DNA of 64,000 nt, from positions 2,244,501 through 2,308,500 of the forward strand of contig NZ_JOMG01000002.1 in assembly GCF_000711225.1 (NCBI RefSeq), read 5' to 3'. Position 1 is the first letter of the stretch. Each line of letters opens with the position of its first letter. Origin of the DNA: Pelobacter seleniigenes DSM 18267. GTDB taxonomy: Bacteria > Desulfobacterota > Desulfuromonadia > Desulfuromonadales > Geopsychrobacteraceae. The notes under the pieces were generated by a model. It had not been told where the DNA came from. It saw nothing but the letters and a program-made list of their open reading frames with translations, and did no database searches. The translations under genes were made by a program, and so were the position numbers. This document shows positions 1 through 8,872 of the stretch, piece by piece.

Positions 1-955
1 GAATAAAGAATGATTTTTTCTGAGTCTGTTGAATTTTGCCCTCGGCATAAATTTCTGCCAAGGCATTGTCAAGATATTCAACAATTTCAGGCTTGATGTC
101 CTTGTTATAAAGGAAAATAAATTCCTTGTCGAAGGTGAAATTGGTCTTGTCATCGTAGGGAACCCAAGCTTTCGGCTCGACAAATTGCATCAATTCTTCG
201 CGGGAGGTTTTCCCCATGCCTTCGGGGTTAGCTTGCTCAAGAGTTTGGTTGCGGGCAGTCAGCCAAACGAAACGCATTGCTTTTTGATCGTCAGCGGGCA
301 GCCGGGTGTATTGTTCATTAGCCTGAACCGAACCGTTGATCAGGTCCGCCTGTCCGTCAAACAGCAACTGGTTTTTATCAGCTTGTGAACCGGTGTAGAC
401 AGCGACCAAGTTTTCCTGCTTGCCAGGATATTTGACACTAACGGCATTTTTCAGAGCAGTATAACCAATTTCAGAGACGCCGCCGGGTTGAATAGCCACA
501 CGAACCTGCGTTCCTTTACCACAGGCATCAATGATGTCGTCAACTGACTGGTAAGGGGATTTTTTAGGGACAAGATAAGCATTCCCGGGGTTTATCGCAA
601 GCAACGGGCCGACTTTGTAGGTGCTGAACATCTCTTCATAACCCTTAACCCCATAGAGATAGCCCAAGTATGCCTGATCATGATAAATCATAACGGTGGT
701 GCCATCCTGGCCGGTTCTCTGAATGGTTCTGAATCCTGCACTTCCACCAATAGCATCAACTTTGACGTTGATGCCAAGTTTCTTGGAGAGGGCTTCAGCA
801 ATGATACTGGAGTTTTGATAAGTGTCGCCACCTGTGGACTTGGAGCCGATAACAATCCTCATGTTCCCTTTGATCAGTTTGTCCGAAGCCATTGCCCCGG
901 TAACAGACATCAGGGTAAATGCGAAGACAAACAGGCCCATCAAAATTCTTTTCAT
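1..955 (-). CDS. TctC/Bug-like periplasmic solute-binding protein (partial, 3' end off window)
   Basis: The frame opens at the ATG ending at 955 (ribosome site AGAGGAGT just upstream) and stays open to the left edge, so about 318 codons are visible and the C-terminus is missing. Residues 1-24 form a signal peptide ending near AMAS. The mature start (IVIGSKSTGGDT) and the later DAIGGSAGF and GTTVMIYH segments follow the layout of tripartite tricarboxylate transporter (TTT) binding proteins, but the sequence is divergent. Family knowledge: such proteins deliver carboxylates or sugar acids to TctBA permeases. No permease lies beside it in the window. A LacI-type operator-promoter at 1026-1054 places it in the glucarate regulon, so an aldarate ligand is inferred. 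It could instead belong to another binding-protein branch. Confidence 0.75.
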   Translation of the reverse strand, partial: MKRILMGLFVFAFTLMSVTGAMASDKLIKGNMRIVIGSKSTGGDTYQNSSIIAEALSKKLGINVKVDAIGGSAGFRTIQRTGQDGTTVMIYHDQAYLGYLYGVKGYEEMFSTYKVGPLLAINPGNAYLVPKKSPYQSVDDIIDACGKGTQVRVAIQPGGVSEIGYTALKNAVSVKYPGKQENLVAVYTGSQADKNQLLFDGQADLINGSVQANEQYTRLPADDQKAMRFVWLTARNQTLEQANPEGMGKTSREELMQFVEPKAWVPYDDKTNFTFDKEFIFLYNKDIKPEIVEYLDNALAEIYAEGKIQQTQKKSFFI

Positions 956-1025
956 GATCTACTCCTCTCTTCGTTGAGTGTAAGGGGTTGTTGTACCAAA
1001 AAAGACATCAAATTAAAACGTGACT

Positions 1026-1054
1026 ATGGTAGCGCTGTCATTTTTGGTTGTCAA
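1026..1054 (-). promoter_or_regulatory. Promoter with LacI-type operator (site A)
   Basis: Read on the minus strand: TTGACA (1054-1049), a 17-bp spacer, then TACCAT (1031-1026). The 16-bp near-palindrome ATGACAGCGCTACCAT (1041-1026) spans the end of the spacer and the -10 box. The same design occurs at four other sites in the window. It faces the TctC-like gene starting at 955. Confidence 0.7.
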
Positions 1055-1197
1055 TAAATTTCTGGAGATGCTTTTGAAATTTGTAATAGCGTCATGGATT
1101 AATCCCGATCTGTATCAATCTATGACGAAAATAATTATTTAAATTAATAGGTTATGGAAGTTGCTGAAATACCTTGCTATGCTTTTTGCGAGAAAGC

Positions 1198-2334
1198 TCA
1201 GGATACCTTCAGTTTAATGACAGCGGCGACATTTCTGGCCGTGATGCGCAGGTTGGTCCGGGCATTGGCCAGGGCCTCCTCCAGGCTGCAGGGCCCGGTC
1301 ACGATGCTGAACAGGGCCGTGATGCCGTGCTCCAGAACCGCTTCCGCGCCTTCCCCCAGGCAGCCGGCAAAACCGAGCACCGGGATCTGCCGCTGCGCCG
1401 CAACTCTGGCCACCCCGATCGGCGCTTTGCCGTAAACGGTCTGCCCGTCGATGCGCCCTTCTCCGGTAATCACCAGGTCGGCGTCGCTGACGGCCTCGGC
1501 CAACCCGATCGCTTCGATGACGATCTCCACCCCGGGGCGCAGGTCGGCCTGCAAAAAACCGAGCAGGGCCGCGCCCATGCCGCCGGCGGCACCTGCACCG
1601 GGTCGCTGTTCAATGTCCCGGTCCAGATCGCGACGGATCAGTGCGGCGAAGTGTCCCAGGTTGCGGTCGAGCTGTTCGACCATCTCCGGGGTCGCGCCTT
1701 TCTGCGGGCCGAACACGGCCGAAGCGCCGCGCGGGCCGGTCAGGGGATTGTCGACATCGCAGGCGACCTGGATTCGGCACTCCTTGAGCCGTTCGTCCAG
1801 TTCGCTGACATCGATCCGTGCCAGCTCGGCAAGGCTGCCGCCGCCATAACCGATCTGCTGCTCATCGGCATCGAGAAGGCGGGCTCCCAGGGCCTGCAGC
1901 ATCCCGGCACCGCCGTCATTGGTGGCGCTGCCGCCGATGCCGATAATGAAATCGCGCAACCCCTGGTCAAGGGCATGGCGGATCAGTTCGCCGGTCCCGT
2001 AGCTGGTGGTCAGCAAGGGATTGCGGCGGGCCGGCGGGACCAGGTCGAGGCCGCTGGCGGCGGCCATCTCGATGACCGCGGTGGCATGGTCGCCACTGCG
2101 GCCGTAAAAGGTCTGGACCTGATCGCCCAACGGTCCGGTGACGGTCAGCTTGATCAGGTCACCGTCGGTGGCGGCGACCAGGGCGGCCACGGTGCCTTCG
2201 CCGCCGTCGGCGATGGGCAGTTTCAGATACTCAGCCTGGGGATAGATGTCACGAAAGCCGGCTTCGATCTCGCTGGCGACGTCCTGGGAGGACAGGCTCT
2301 CTTTGAAGGAATCAGGGGCGATGATGATTTTCAT
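1198..2334 (-). CDS. garK: Glycerate 2-kinase (GarK/GlxK type)
   Basis: This cytoplasmic kinase phosphorylates glycerate, the last step of aldarate breakdown through tartronate semialdehyde. The 378-residue length fits the glycerate kinase type 1 family. Visible family signatures are the N-terminal APDSFKESLSS, ADGGEGT near residue 43, the glycine-rich GIGGSATNDGG near residue 133 and ITGEGRIDGQT in the C-terminal half. It is the last gene of the minus-strand run gudD-dapA-garR-garK, separated from garR by 133 bp that contain a hairpin. The ATG at 2334 has only a weak ribosome site, so its expression may depend on read-through. The neighbouring GarR, which makes glycerate, supports the assignment strongly. 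Confidence 0.93.
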   Translation of the reverse strand: MKIIIAPDSFKESLSSQDVASEIEAGFRDIYPQAEYLKLPIADGGEGTVAALVAATDGDLIKLTVTGPLGDQVQTFYGRSGDHATAVIEMAAASGLDLVPPARRNPLLTTSYGTGELIRHALDQGLRDFIIGIGGSATNDGGAGMLQALGARLLDADEQQIGYGGGSLAELARIDVSELDERLKECRIQVACDVDNPLTGPRGASAVFGPQKGATPEMVEQLDRNLGHFAALIRRDLDRDIEQRPGAGAAGGMGAALLGFLQADLRPGVEIVIEAIGLAEAVSDADLVITGEGRIDGQTVYGKAPIGVARVAAQRQIPVLGFAGCLGEGAEAVLEHGITALFSIVTGPCSLEEALANARTNLRITARNVAAVIKLKVS

Positions 2335-2406
2335 TGTCTCAGCTCGCTCAATGGATTGTGGAGATGAAAACCGTGGTGATCAGTGCTGCCGGTTCCGGAT
2401 ATTAAG

Positions 2407-2437
2407 CAAGGGGGCGCTGCTGCGAGCAGCCCCCCTT
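2407..2437 (-). other. Intercistronic hairpin between garR and garK
   Basis: CAAGGGG pairs with CCCCTTG, and inside it GCTGCT with AGCAGC, with a 2-nt bulge. No T-run follows on the minus strand, so it looks more like an mRNA processing or stability element, or a weak terminator that lowers garK expression, than a full stop. Confidence 0.5.
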
Positions 2438-2467
2438 GTTGGTGATTGGAACGCGACCGCCCGGGCG

Positions 2468-3352
2468 TTAGCGTTTGACTTCGACCTTGGCGAGTTTTTC
2501 GTAATGACGGATCAGGGCGCCGTGATCGAGCCCGTCCATGCCGTCGACTTTCATGGCCTGCATCATTTCCATCACCGCCGAGGTCAGCTGCACCGGTACC
2601 CCGATCTCATGGGCGGTATCCAGGGCATTGGCCAGGTCTTTGATGTGCAGGTTGATGCGGAAGCCCGGCTCGAATTTGCGATCCATCACCAGCGGGGCTT
2701 TGGCATCCAGCACCGTGCTGCCGGCCAGGCCGCCACGAATGGCCTGGTAGACCAGGTCGGGTTCAACCCCGGCTTTGGTGGCCAGCACCAGGGCTTCGCT
2801 CATGGCGGCGATGTTCAGCGCCACGATGATCTGGTTGGCCAGTTTGGTGACATTGCCGGCGCCGATCTTGCCGGTGTAAACCACCGAGCCGGCCATGGCT
2901 TTCATGATGTCGTAGTTTTTGTCAAAAACCTCTTTGTCTCCGCCAACCATCACCGACAGGGTGCCGTCGATGGCTTTGGGTTCGCCGCCGGAGACCGGGG
3001 CGTCGAGCATGGCGACGTCTTTCTTGGCCAGGGCGGCTGCGACTTCACGGCTGGCCAGCGGGGCGATGGAGCTCATGTCGATGACAACACTGCCCGGCTT
3101 GGCGCCTTCGATGACGCCGCCTTCGCCCAGCACCACGGTTTTGACCTGTGGTGAGTTGGGCAGCATGGTGATGATGACGTCGCTTTGCTCGGCCACGGCC
3201 TTGGCGCTGGGGGCACTGGTCGCTCCGGCGGCGACGACCTCTGCGACGGCGGCAGCATTGAGGTCGCAGACCACCAGTTTGTAGCCGGCTTTGAGGAGGT
3301 TTTTGCTCATGGGTTTGCCCATGATGCCGAGTCCGATAAATCCGATTTGCAT
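2468..3352 (-). CDS. garR: 2-hydroxy-3-oxopropionate (tartronate semialdehyde) reductase
   Basis: An NAD(P)H-dependent 294-residue enzyme of the beta-hydroxyacid dehydrogenase family that reduces tartronate semialdehyde to D-glycerate. The Rossmann signature GFIGLGIMGKPM sits at residues 4-15, the substrate-binding DAPVSGG at 117-123 and the catalytic lysine K170 in GNVTKLANQ. A good ribosome site (AAGGAG) precedes the ATG. It lies 51 bp downstream of the DapA-like gene and upstream of garK, matching the order of the pathway. A close paralogue lies at 8873-9757. Related 3-hydroxyisobutyrate dehydrogenases share these motifs; the garK/gudD context decides the call. Confidence 0.92.
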   Translation of the reverse strand: MQIGFIGLGIMGKPMSKNLLKAGYKLVVCDLNAAAVAEVVAAGATSAPSAKAVAEQSDVIITMLPNSPQVKTVVLGEGGVIEGAKPGSVVIDMSSIAPLASREVAAALAKKDVAMLDAPVSGGEPKAIDGTLSVMVGGDKEVFDKNYDIMKAMAGSVVYTGKIGAGNVTKLANQIIVALNIAAMSEALVLATKAGVEPDLVYQAIRGGLAGSTVLDAKAPLVMDRKFEPGFRINLHIKDLANALDTAHEIGVPVQLTSAVMEMMQAMKVDGMDGLDHGALIRHYEKLAKVEVKR

Positions 3353-3403
3353 GCTATTTCTCCTTGTCTTTCCTGTTGAGTGTCGATGTGCGGCCGGTCG
3401 TTG

Positions 3404-4309
3404 TCAGACCAGCTTCCTGGCGCCCAGATTGTCCAGATGCTGCTGCAGGGCGGCCAGCACCGCCGGGGTGCTGCGGGTATTGGGCAGAATCGGTTCGCCC
3501 ATGTCAAAGCCGAGCAGGCGCATGTAGTCCTTGGTCACCACCGGGAAGCTGGACAGGCCGTAGGCCATGCGCATCGGGGCCAGCTGGTACTGGGCTTCCA
3601 GGGCGCCGGCCAGATCGCCGGCCATGAACTTGTCGTAAATGGAGACCACCAGTTCCGGGACGATGTTGGCCGAGGAGGCCACGGTCCCGACCCCGCCGTA
3701 GGCGAGGGTGCTCAGAATCAGGATGTCACGCCCGGCGATGACTTTAAAGTCCTTGCCTTTGTTGCGGGTGCGGCGGATAAATTCAGCGGTCAGGGTCATG
3801 TCGCCGCTGCTCTCTTTGACGCCGACGATGTTGGGGATCTCGCTGAGCCGTTCGAGCAGCCCGGCGGAGATCCCGCAGCGCATCCGGTCGGGGTTGTTGT
3901 AGAGCAGCACCGGCAGGTCGGTGGCTTCGGCCACGGTTTTGAAGTGGCGGTACATTTCATCGTCGTTGGGACCGATGAACATGGGGTGCAGCACGCTGAT
4001 GGCGTCGACCTTCATGGCTGCGGCTTTTTTGGCCCAGGCGACACATTCGCGGGTGGTGATGTTGCCGATGCCGAAGTAGACCGGGACCCGCCCTGCGGCC
4101 TGATCGACGATGATGCGGGTGGCGCGCTCCTGCTGCTCGGGGTCCAGCCCGTAGAACTCACCGTTGCTGCCCATGGCCAGGATGCCGTGGATGCCGCCGG
4201 TGATGATATGCTCGACGATCTCGCGCTGCACCGGCTCGTTGACCCGCTCCTGGGCGTCGGTCGGGGTCACGATCGGGGGGATCACCCCTTTGATAAAACT
4301 GGTGTCCAT
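3404..4309 (-). CDS. DapA-family lyase, predicted 5-keto-4-deoxyglucarate aldolase
   Basis: A 301-residue class I aldolase/dehydratase of the dihydrodipicolinate synthase/N-acetylneuraminate lyase family. The Schiff-base lysine is K165 (GVKESSGD) and the catalytic tyrosine Y137 (LLYNNP); the carboxylate-binding loop is GSNGE at 47-51. It sits between gudD, whose product is 5-keto-4-deoxyglucarate, and garR, which consumes tartronate semialdehyde. The simplest role is therefore cleavage of that intermediate to pyruvate plus tartronate semialdehyde, the job of the unrelated GarL (HpcH family) in E. coli. The alternative, 5-keto-4-deoxyglucarate dehydratase (KdgD) giving 2-oxoglutarate semialdehyde, would not explain garR and garK. 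Family certain; substrate inferred. Confidence 0.8.
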   Translation of the reverse strand: MDTSFIKGVIPPIVTPTDAQERVNEPVQREIVEHIITGGIHGILAMGSNGEFYGLDPEQQERATRIIVDQAAGRVPVYFGIGNITTRECVAWAKKAAAMKVDAISVLHPMFIGPNDDEMYRHFKTVAEATDLPVLLYNNPDRMRCGISAGLLERLSEIPNIVGVKESSGDMTLTAEFIRRTRNKGKDFKVIAGRDILILSTLAYGGVGTVASSANIVPELVVSIYDKFMAGDLAGALEAQYQLAPMRMAYGLSSFPVVTKDYMRLLGFDMGEPILPNTRSTPAVLAALQQHLDNLGARKLV

Positions 4310-4330
4310 CTGGTTGTCTCCTTGGTTTGG

Positions 4331-5677
4331 TTAACGAACCAGGCAGGGCTTTTTGTTGTCAAAAGTCCAGTTCGGGATCAGGTACTGCATGGCCACAGCG
4401 TCATCGCGACTGCCCAGTCCTTTGCTCAGGTAAAGTTCATGGGCCTTCATGATGGCATCCATGTCCAATTCAACCCCCAGACCGGCTTTTTCCGGAACCT
4501 TAACATGGCCGTTAACGATCTGGAACGGGTTTTTCGTCAGATATTGACCATCCTGCCAGATCCAGTGGGTATCGATCGCGGTGATATTGCCCGGGGCAGC
4601 TGCCGCACAATGGGTGAACATGGCAAGGGAAATGTCAAAGTGATTGTTGGAGTGAGACCCCCAGGTCAGACCCCATTCATGGCACATCTGGGCAACGCGG
4701 ACGGAGCCCTGCATGGTCCAGAAGTGCGGGTCGGCCAACGGGATGTCGACGGATTGCAGCTGGATGGTGTGGCCCATCTGCCGCCAGTCCGTGGCGATCA
4801 TGTTGGTCGCAGTCGGCAGCCCGGTGGCGCGCCGGAACTCGGCCATGATTTCGCGGCCGGAATACCCGCCTTCGGCACCACAGGGATCTTCGGCGTAAGC
4901 CATAATGCCATGCATGTCTTTACAGAGTTCGATGGCTTCTTTCAGCAACCAGCCGCCGTTGGGATCGAGAGTGATCCGGGCTTCCGGGAACCGTTTTGCC
5001 AGGGCTTTGATCGCTTCGATCTCTTCGGCGCCAGCCAGAACACCGCCTTTGAGTTTGAAGTCGTTAAAACCGTAACGCTCATGAGCAGCCTCAGCCAGGC
5101 GTACGATGGCTTCCGGGGTCAATGCTTCTTCATGGCGAACGCGGAACCAGTCGTTGTCGGCATTCGGGTCGGACAGGTAGGGCAGGTCGGTTTTGTTGCG
5201 ATCACCGACATAGAACAGGTAGCCGAGCATTTCCACGCTGTCGCGCTGCTGTCCTTCGCCGAGCAGTGCGGCAACGGGGACATCGAGGAACTGGCCGAGC
5301 AGGTCGAGCAGAGCTGCTTCCAGGGCGGTTACGGCATGGATGGCAATACGCAGGTCAAAGGTCTGTAAACCGCGGCCGGCGGCATCACGGTCAGCAAACT
5401 GCTTGCGGACACTGTTAAGAATGTTGTTATAGCGTCCAATGGGCTGGCCGACGACCAGCGGGCGGGCATCTTCCAAGGTCTGGCGGATACCTTCGCCTCC
5501 GGGGACTTCGCCCACTCCGGTATTGCCGGCGCTGTCTTTGAGAATGACCAAATTGCGGGTGAAGAATGGACCGTGGGCGCCACTGAGGTTGAGCAACATA
5601 CTGTCATGACCGGCCACGGGTATGACCTGCAACTCGGAAATAACCGGTGACTTTGCGCCTGAATCTGCGTTTTCCAA
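4331..5677 (-). CDS. gudD: Glucarate dehydratase
   Basis: A 448-residue enolase-superfamily enzyme that dehydrates D-glucarate (often also L-idarate) to 5-keto-4-deoxyglucarate. Visible catalytic elements are the KxK motif (FKLK, K208/K210), metal ligands in LDPNGGW (D238, N240) and YAEDPCG (E263), TNMIATDW near 291-298, and the general-base histidine in SHSNNHFD (H342). The start is a TTG at 5677, chosen because AGGAGG stands 6 nt upstream and no ATG fits. It is the first gene of the gudD-dapA-garR-garK run, driven by the operator-promoter at 5767-5796. A second glucarate dehydratase is at 34162-35502, with all these residues conserved in both. Confidence 0.95.
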   Translation of the reverse strand: MENADSGAKSPVISELQVIPVAGHDSMLLNLSGAHGPFFTRNLVILKDSAGNTGVGEVPGGEGIRQTLEDARPLVVGQPIGRYNNILNSVRKQFADRDAAGRGLQTFDLRIAIHAVTALEAALLDLLGQFLDVPVAALLGEGQQRDSVEMLGYLFYVGDRNKTDLPYLSDPNADNDWFRVRHEEALTPEAIVRLAEAAHERYGFNDFKLKGGVLAGAEEIEAIKALAKRFPEARITLDPNGGWLLKEAIELCKDMHGIMAYAEDPCGAEGGYSGREIMAEFRRATGLPTATNMIATDWRQMGHTIQLQSVDIPLADPHFWTMQGSVRVAQMCHEWGLTWGSHSNNHFDISLAMFTHCAAAAPGNITAIDTHWIWQDGQYLTKNPFQIVNGHVKVPEKAGLGVELDMDAIMKAHELYLSKGLGSRDDAVAMQYLIPNWTFDNKKPCLVR

Positions 5678-5766
5678 ATGAGCCTCCTATAAAATCGATA
5701 GGTTAATTCGAGGAAATGACCCCTGTTAACTGTTAAATGTGGGAAAATCTTCTTGAATGCTGTGGC

Positions 5767-5796
5767 ATGCTAGCGCTGTCATTATGTCGCTGTCAA
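5767..5796 (-). promoter_or_regulatory. Promoter with LacI-type operator (site B) for gudD operon
   Basis: On the minus strand: TTGACA (5796-5791), an 18-bp spacer, TAGCAT (5772-5767). The operator ATGACAGCGCTAGCAT covers 5782-5767. An extra TGACAGCG half-site overlaps the -35 box, so the box may carry a second contact. It faces gudD, 90 bp away. Confidence 0.7.
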
Positions 5797-5941
5797 TATT
5801 TTTTTCAAAGAGACAGGTAATTGTCGAATGAGTCTCTAATAATTCTATCATATTGGATTAAGTCAGGATTTTTTTTAACGATTTAGGTTGTTTCAGGGGG
5901 TATTTAAGTAATTATTTCCTGGTATGGGTAGGACGATTGCC

Positions 5942-5970
5942 TTGACAGTTTTTTATGGTAGCGTTACCAT
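5942..5970 (+). promoter_or_regulatory. Promoter with LacI-type operator (site C) for lacI
   Basis: TTGACA (5942-5947), a 17-bp spacer, TACCAT (5965-5970). The operator ATGGTAGCGTTACCAT (5955-5970) is palindromic except for one pair. Bound repressor would cover the -10 box. It drives the divergent LacI-family gene, implying autoregulation. The rest of 5797-6117 is an AT-rich leader with no gene recognised. Confidence 0.7.
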
Positions 5971-6117
5971 ATGAGATTATTTGCTGTTTTCTTTTCTTAT
6001 CGGCAAAGTCTTGTTAATATCAGTGCTTATCAACTCTACTTCGTTGTCATCTGGAAACACTGGATGGCAATAATTAAGTTTTCAGATTGGAAACTACTTA
6101 AGGAAACTGATTTATTT

Positions 6118-7194
6118 ATGTCGATCAGTAAAAATAGTCATCTCAAGGGGAATGGGCGTTCGCCGAGCTCTTCAACCGTCGATGGACCGTTAAGCTCACG
6201 CCGCTCTACGGGAAGCGTGACTTTGGACGATGTCGCCAAGCTGGCAGGGGTTTCACCAATAACTGTTTCACGGGTCCTCAATCATCCAGGCAAGGTCGCC
6301 GCTAAAACCCTGGAGCGGGTTCAGCAGGCTATCGTACGGACCGGCTACGTGCCCAATCTGCTGGCCGGAGGGCTGGCATCCCGCCGCAGCCGTTTGATCG
6401 CCGCCATCATTCCGTCAATTTCCAACTCCGTTTATGCCGAGACAATCCAATTTTTCACTGAGCGTCTGTTGGATTTCGGTTATCAAGTTCTGCTTGGGGA
6501 GTCGGGATATGATGAACTGCGCGAAGAAAAGTTGATTTCCACGATTTTGAGCCGTCGCCCCGACGGCGTTTTTCTGACTGGTATCAATCATTCCGCAGCG
6601 TGTAGAAAAATTCTGCTGACTGCCGACATCCCGGTTGTTGAAACCTGGGACCTGACCCCGACACCACTGGATGTTATCGTAGGTTTCTCGCATGAACAGG
6701 TCGGTCGCAGCGTTGCCAGATTTTTGTATGAAAAACAATATCAGAGAATAGGTATTGTCTCAGCCGCAGATCAGCGTGCCACTATCCGCGAAAAAGGGTT
6801 TGTCGACGAACTGCGAAAGCTTGGCATTGACGTCACAACTAGTTTAGTGCCGGTGCCGACGAATTTCAGATTAGGGCGAGTCGGCTTGGCCAACTTGTTG
6901 GACAAGGGGTTTCATGATGGCGCAATTTTTTTCAGTTCAGACACCTTGGCCCAGGGCGGCCTGGAGGAAGCTCGTTCCCGCGGGATAACCGTGCCAGAAA
7001 CCCTTGCAATCGTCGGGTTTGGCGATCAGCCCTACGCTGCCTATACCTGCCCCAGTTTGAGCACGGTCCGATTCGATCGGACTGAAATCGGGCGCCGGGC
7101 CGCAGATGTCCTTCTCGAGCGAATTGAAGGCAAGCCTGTTCAGCAAAATATTATCGATGTCGGGTTCAGTATTGTCGAGAGGGAGACAACCTGA
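6118..7194 (+). CDS. LacI-family transcriptional regulator of aldarate genes
   Basis: A 358-residue regulator. The helix-turn-helix TLDDVAKLAGVSPITVSRVL lies at residues 35-54 after a polar N-terminal tail, followed by the periplasmic-binding-protein-like effector domain (from about residue 85) with the typical VGFGDQPYAAYTCPSLSTVR segment near the end. The frame is open further upstream to an ATG at 5971, but that overlaps the operator edge; the ATG at 6118 has AAGGA upstream and was chosen. It is divergent from gudD and probably represses gudD, its own gene and the tct-gudD operon, with a sugar acid as inducer (inference). A clear paralogue is at 28629-29684. Confidence 0.88.
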   Translation: MSISKNSHLKGNGRSPSSSTVDGPLSSRRSTGSVTLDDVAKLAGVSPITVSRVLNHPGKVAAKTLERVQQAIVRTGYVPNLLAGGLASRRSRLIAAIIPSISNSVYAETIQFFTERLLDFGYQVLLGESGYDELREEKLISTILSRRPDGVFLTGINHSAACRKILLTADIPVVETWDLTPTPLDVIVGFSHEQVGRSVARFLYEKQYQRIGIVSAADQRATIREKGFVDELRKLGIDVTTSLVPVPTNFRLGRVGLANLLDKGFHDGAIFFSSDTLAQGGLEEARSRGITVPETLAIVGFGDQPYAAYTCPSLSTVRFDRTEIGRRAADVLLERIEGKPVQQNIIDVGFSIVERETT

Positions 7195-7308
7195 GTCATT
7201 AGCTGGCCTCATCTCGCTTTTGCCCGGGAGATTTTCTATACGCACAACCGGTGACGGTTATTACTGGGCTGACTTAAAGAGCCCCAAGATAGACATTTTT
7301 ACGATCTG

Positions 7309-8400
7309 CTAGGTTTGGGTCTTTTTCAGGAGCGGACAGTACAGCCCCTCGCCATTTCTCATCGGCACCATGCAGCGGTTGCATGAAATACAATCTGCAC
7401 TGCGGGCCGCATCATTGCGCCAGATGTCAGGCAGGTCCGGTTGCCTGATGAGGGGCCGGCTCAAGGCAACGGCATCGCAGATTCCCTGATTGACTAGTTC
7501 TTCTGCGCTGGCCGCATTACGGATTCCTCCGACCAGAATCAACGGAAGAGCGAGTTTTTTCTTAAATTGTTCTGCCGCATCCCGGTACCAGACGGAATCG
7601 TCTCCGACCCGAATCGGATTCTGTTTCCCGGACAACGGAGTGCCGCCACTCATTTCCACAGCGTCAAGACCTGCCTGTTCCAGCATCCCGGCGATTTCGA
7701 TCATTTCCGCGGGTTGCAGTCCTCCGGCAACAAAATCCGCAGCATTCATCTTCATCAGGATCGGAAAGTGTTCTCCAGCAACTTGGCGGATTCCGCTGAC
7801 GATGTCGAGGACTATCCTGGCGCGTTTGGCCGTGCTGCCGCCCCAGTCATCGGTCCGGCGATTAAACAGGGGTGAGAGAAACGTTGAGAGCAGGTAGCCA
7901 TGGGCGGCATGAATCTGCACCCCGTCACAACCCGCCTGCTGGGCGCGTTTGGCCGCGCTGACGAAGCCGGCGATAGTCCGGGCGATATCCTCTTCGTCCA
8001 TTGCCGGAGCATCGGCAACCCCGCAGGCACCGGCGGACGGTCCTTTGGCCGGAAGGTCAAGAAGCGGAAGGTCCGCTCTTGCTCCGGCATGGGCGAGCTG
8101 GAGGATAAAACGGGCAGTGGGCGAACTGTGAACTGCTGCGGCCATTTGGCGGACCCCGGGCAGCTGAGCCTCTTCGGCCAGACCCAGTTGCCAGCGACTG
8201 GCACGACCTTCAGGCAGCACAAAAGCGTGACCGGAGATGAGTGTACCGGTTCCGCCATGGGCCAGTTCGGTCAGCAGCTGGAGCAGTTCAGGGCGTGGCA
8301 GGCCAGCGCTGTCCGCCATCCCTTCGTGGGTGGCGGAGCGGACAATTCGATTGCGAACGGCAAGGCGTCCAAGGTTGACTTTGGAAAACAGGCCTGGCAT
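7309..8400 (-). CDS. Old-yellow-enzyme-family NADH:flavin oxidoreductase with FeS-type cysteine motif
   Basis: A 363-residue FMN TIM-barrel reductase. Family motifs include the N-terminal NRIVRSATHEG, the catalytic HAAHGYLLSTFLSP region near residue 165 and a phosphate-binding ILVGGIRN. The C-terminus holds C-x2-C-x2-C-x11-C (from CISCNRC to LYCP), like the 4Fe-4S site of 2,4-dienoyl-CoA/trimethylamine dehydrogenase relatives but with one residue fewer between the second and third cysteines. The protein ends there and lacks the FAD/NADH domains of those enzymes, so an outside electron donor is likely. ATG at 8400 with AGGAG upstream. It lies alone between lacI and the second garR; substrate unknown. 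Confidence 0.82.
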   Translation of the reverse strand: MPGLFSKVNLGRLAVRNRIVRSATHEGMADSAGLPRPELLQLLTELAHGGTGTLISGHAFVLPEGRASRWQLGLAEEAQLPGVRQMAAAVHSSPTARFILQLAHAGARADLPLLDLPAKGPSAGACGVADAPAMDEEDIARTIAGFVSAAKRAQQAGCDGVQIHAAHGYLLSTFLSPLFNRRTDDWGGSTAKRARIVLDIVSGIRQVAGEHFPILMKMNAADFVAGGLQPAEMIEIAGMLEQAGLDAVEMSGGTPLSGKQNPIRVGDDSVWYRDAAEQFKKKLALPLILVGGIRNAASAEELVNQGICDAVALSRPLIRQPDLPDIWRNDAARSADCISCNRCMVPMRNGEGLYCPLLKKTQT

Positions 8401-8748
8401 TGGTGTCTCCTGACATGTGTACAGATTGATGTGGCTGGTTCCGACCGGGTTGTGTCACCGGGCCAGTTCAGGCAATGCGATATCTTAACTGGTTTGCCCC
8501 GGTGAAGGTAGGATGAAATTGCTGCGCGGCCCAGGTCGTCACCCGCGGCACTGTGCCAGGAGCTAAATTATGGTTTTTCTTAATTTTGATTTGTTTTTGC
8601 CGTGCTTATCCTGTATAGGCTGAGGAGGATTTCAGGTCAGCTCTGACAGCGTGGTGAAAAAGGCCCTCCCCGGACTTTCCCAGACACGGTGGGGATGTTA
8701 TTTTTCCCGCCATGCAGAATCAATAAATTAAAAGAATCTCTGCTGAAT

Positions 8749-8800
8749 TTTGATTGCCCATCCATGGGGTCGGCAGACTGTTTTGCAACAGCCCGCTAGG
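8749..8800. repeat. Dispersed hairpin repeat, copy 1
   Basis: Contains GCCCATCCATGG and CAGACTGTTTTGCAACAG. Its reverse complement shares CCCATGGATGGGC plus flanks with the copy at 9961-10082. It lies in the 8401-8872 gap, which otherwise shows no gene: a GTGAAAAAGGCC piece near 8652 may be another fragment of the same family, and the end carries the promoter region of garR2. Confidence 0.5.
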
Positions 8801-8872
8801 TATCTTGAGGAAAATTGTGTAGACTGGACAGAATCTACAAAGGGGAATTTTAAAGAACAGGAGAAAGAATCG

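Noticed and set aside
1174-2367. Long plus-strand open frame opposite garK
   Set aside because: It lies antisense to a convincing glycerate kinase and its translation has no family features; it is a GC-rich shadow frame. The same holds for the long frame at 3380-5368.
8640-8660. CTGACAGCGTGG upstream of the second garR as a sixth LacI-type operator
   Set aside because: Only the left half matches; the TACCAT half and a correctly spaced -35 are absent.
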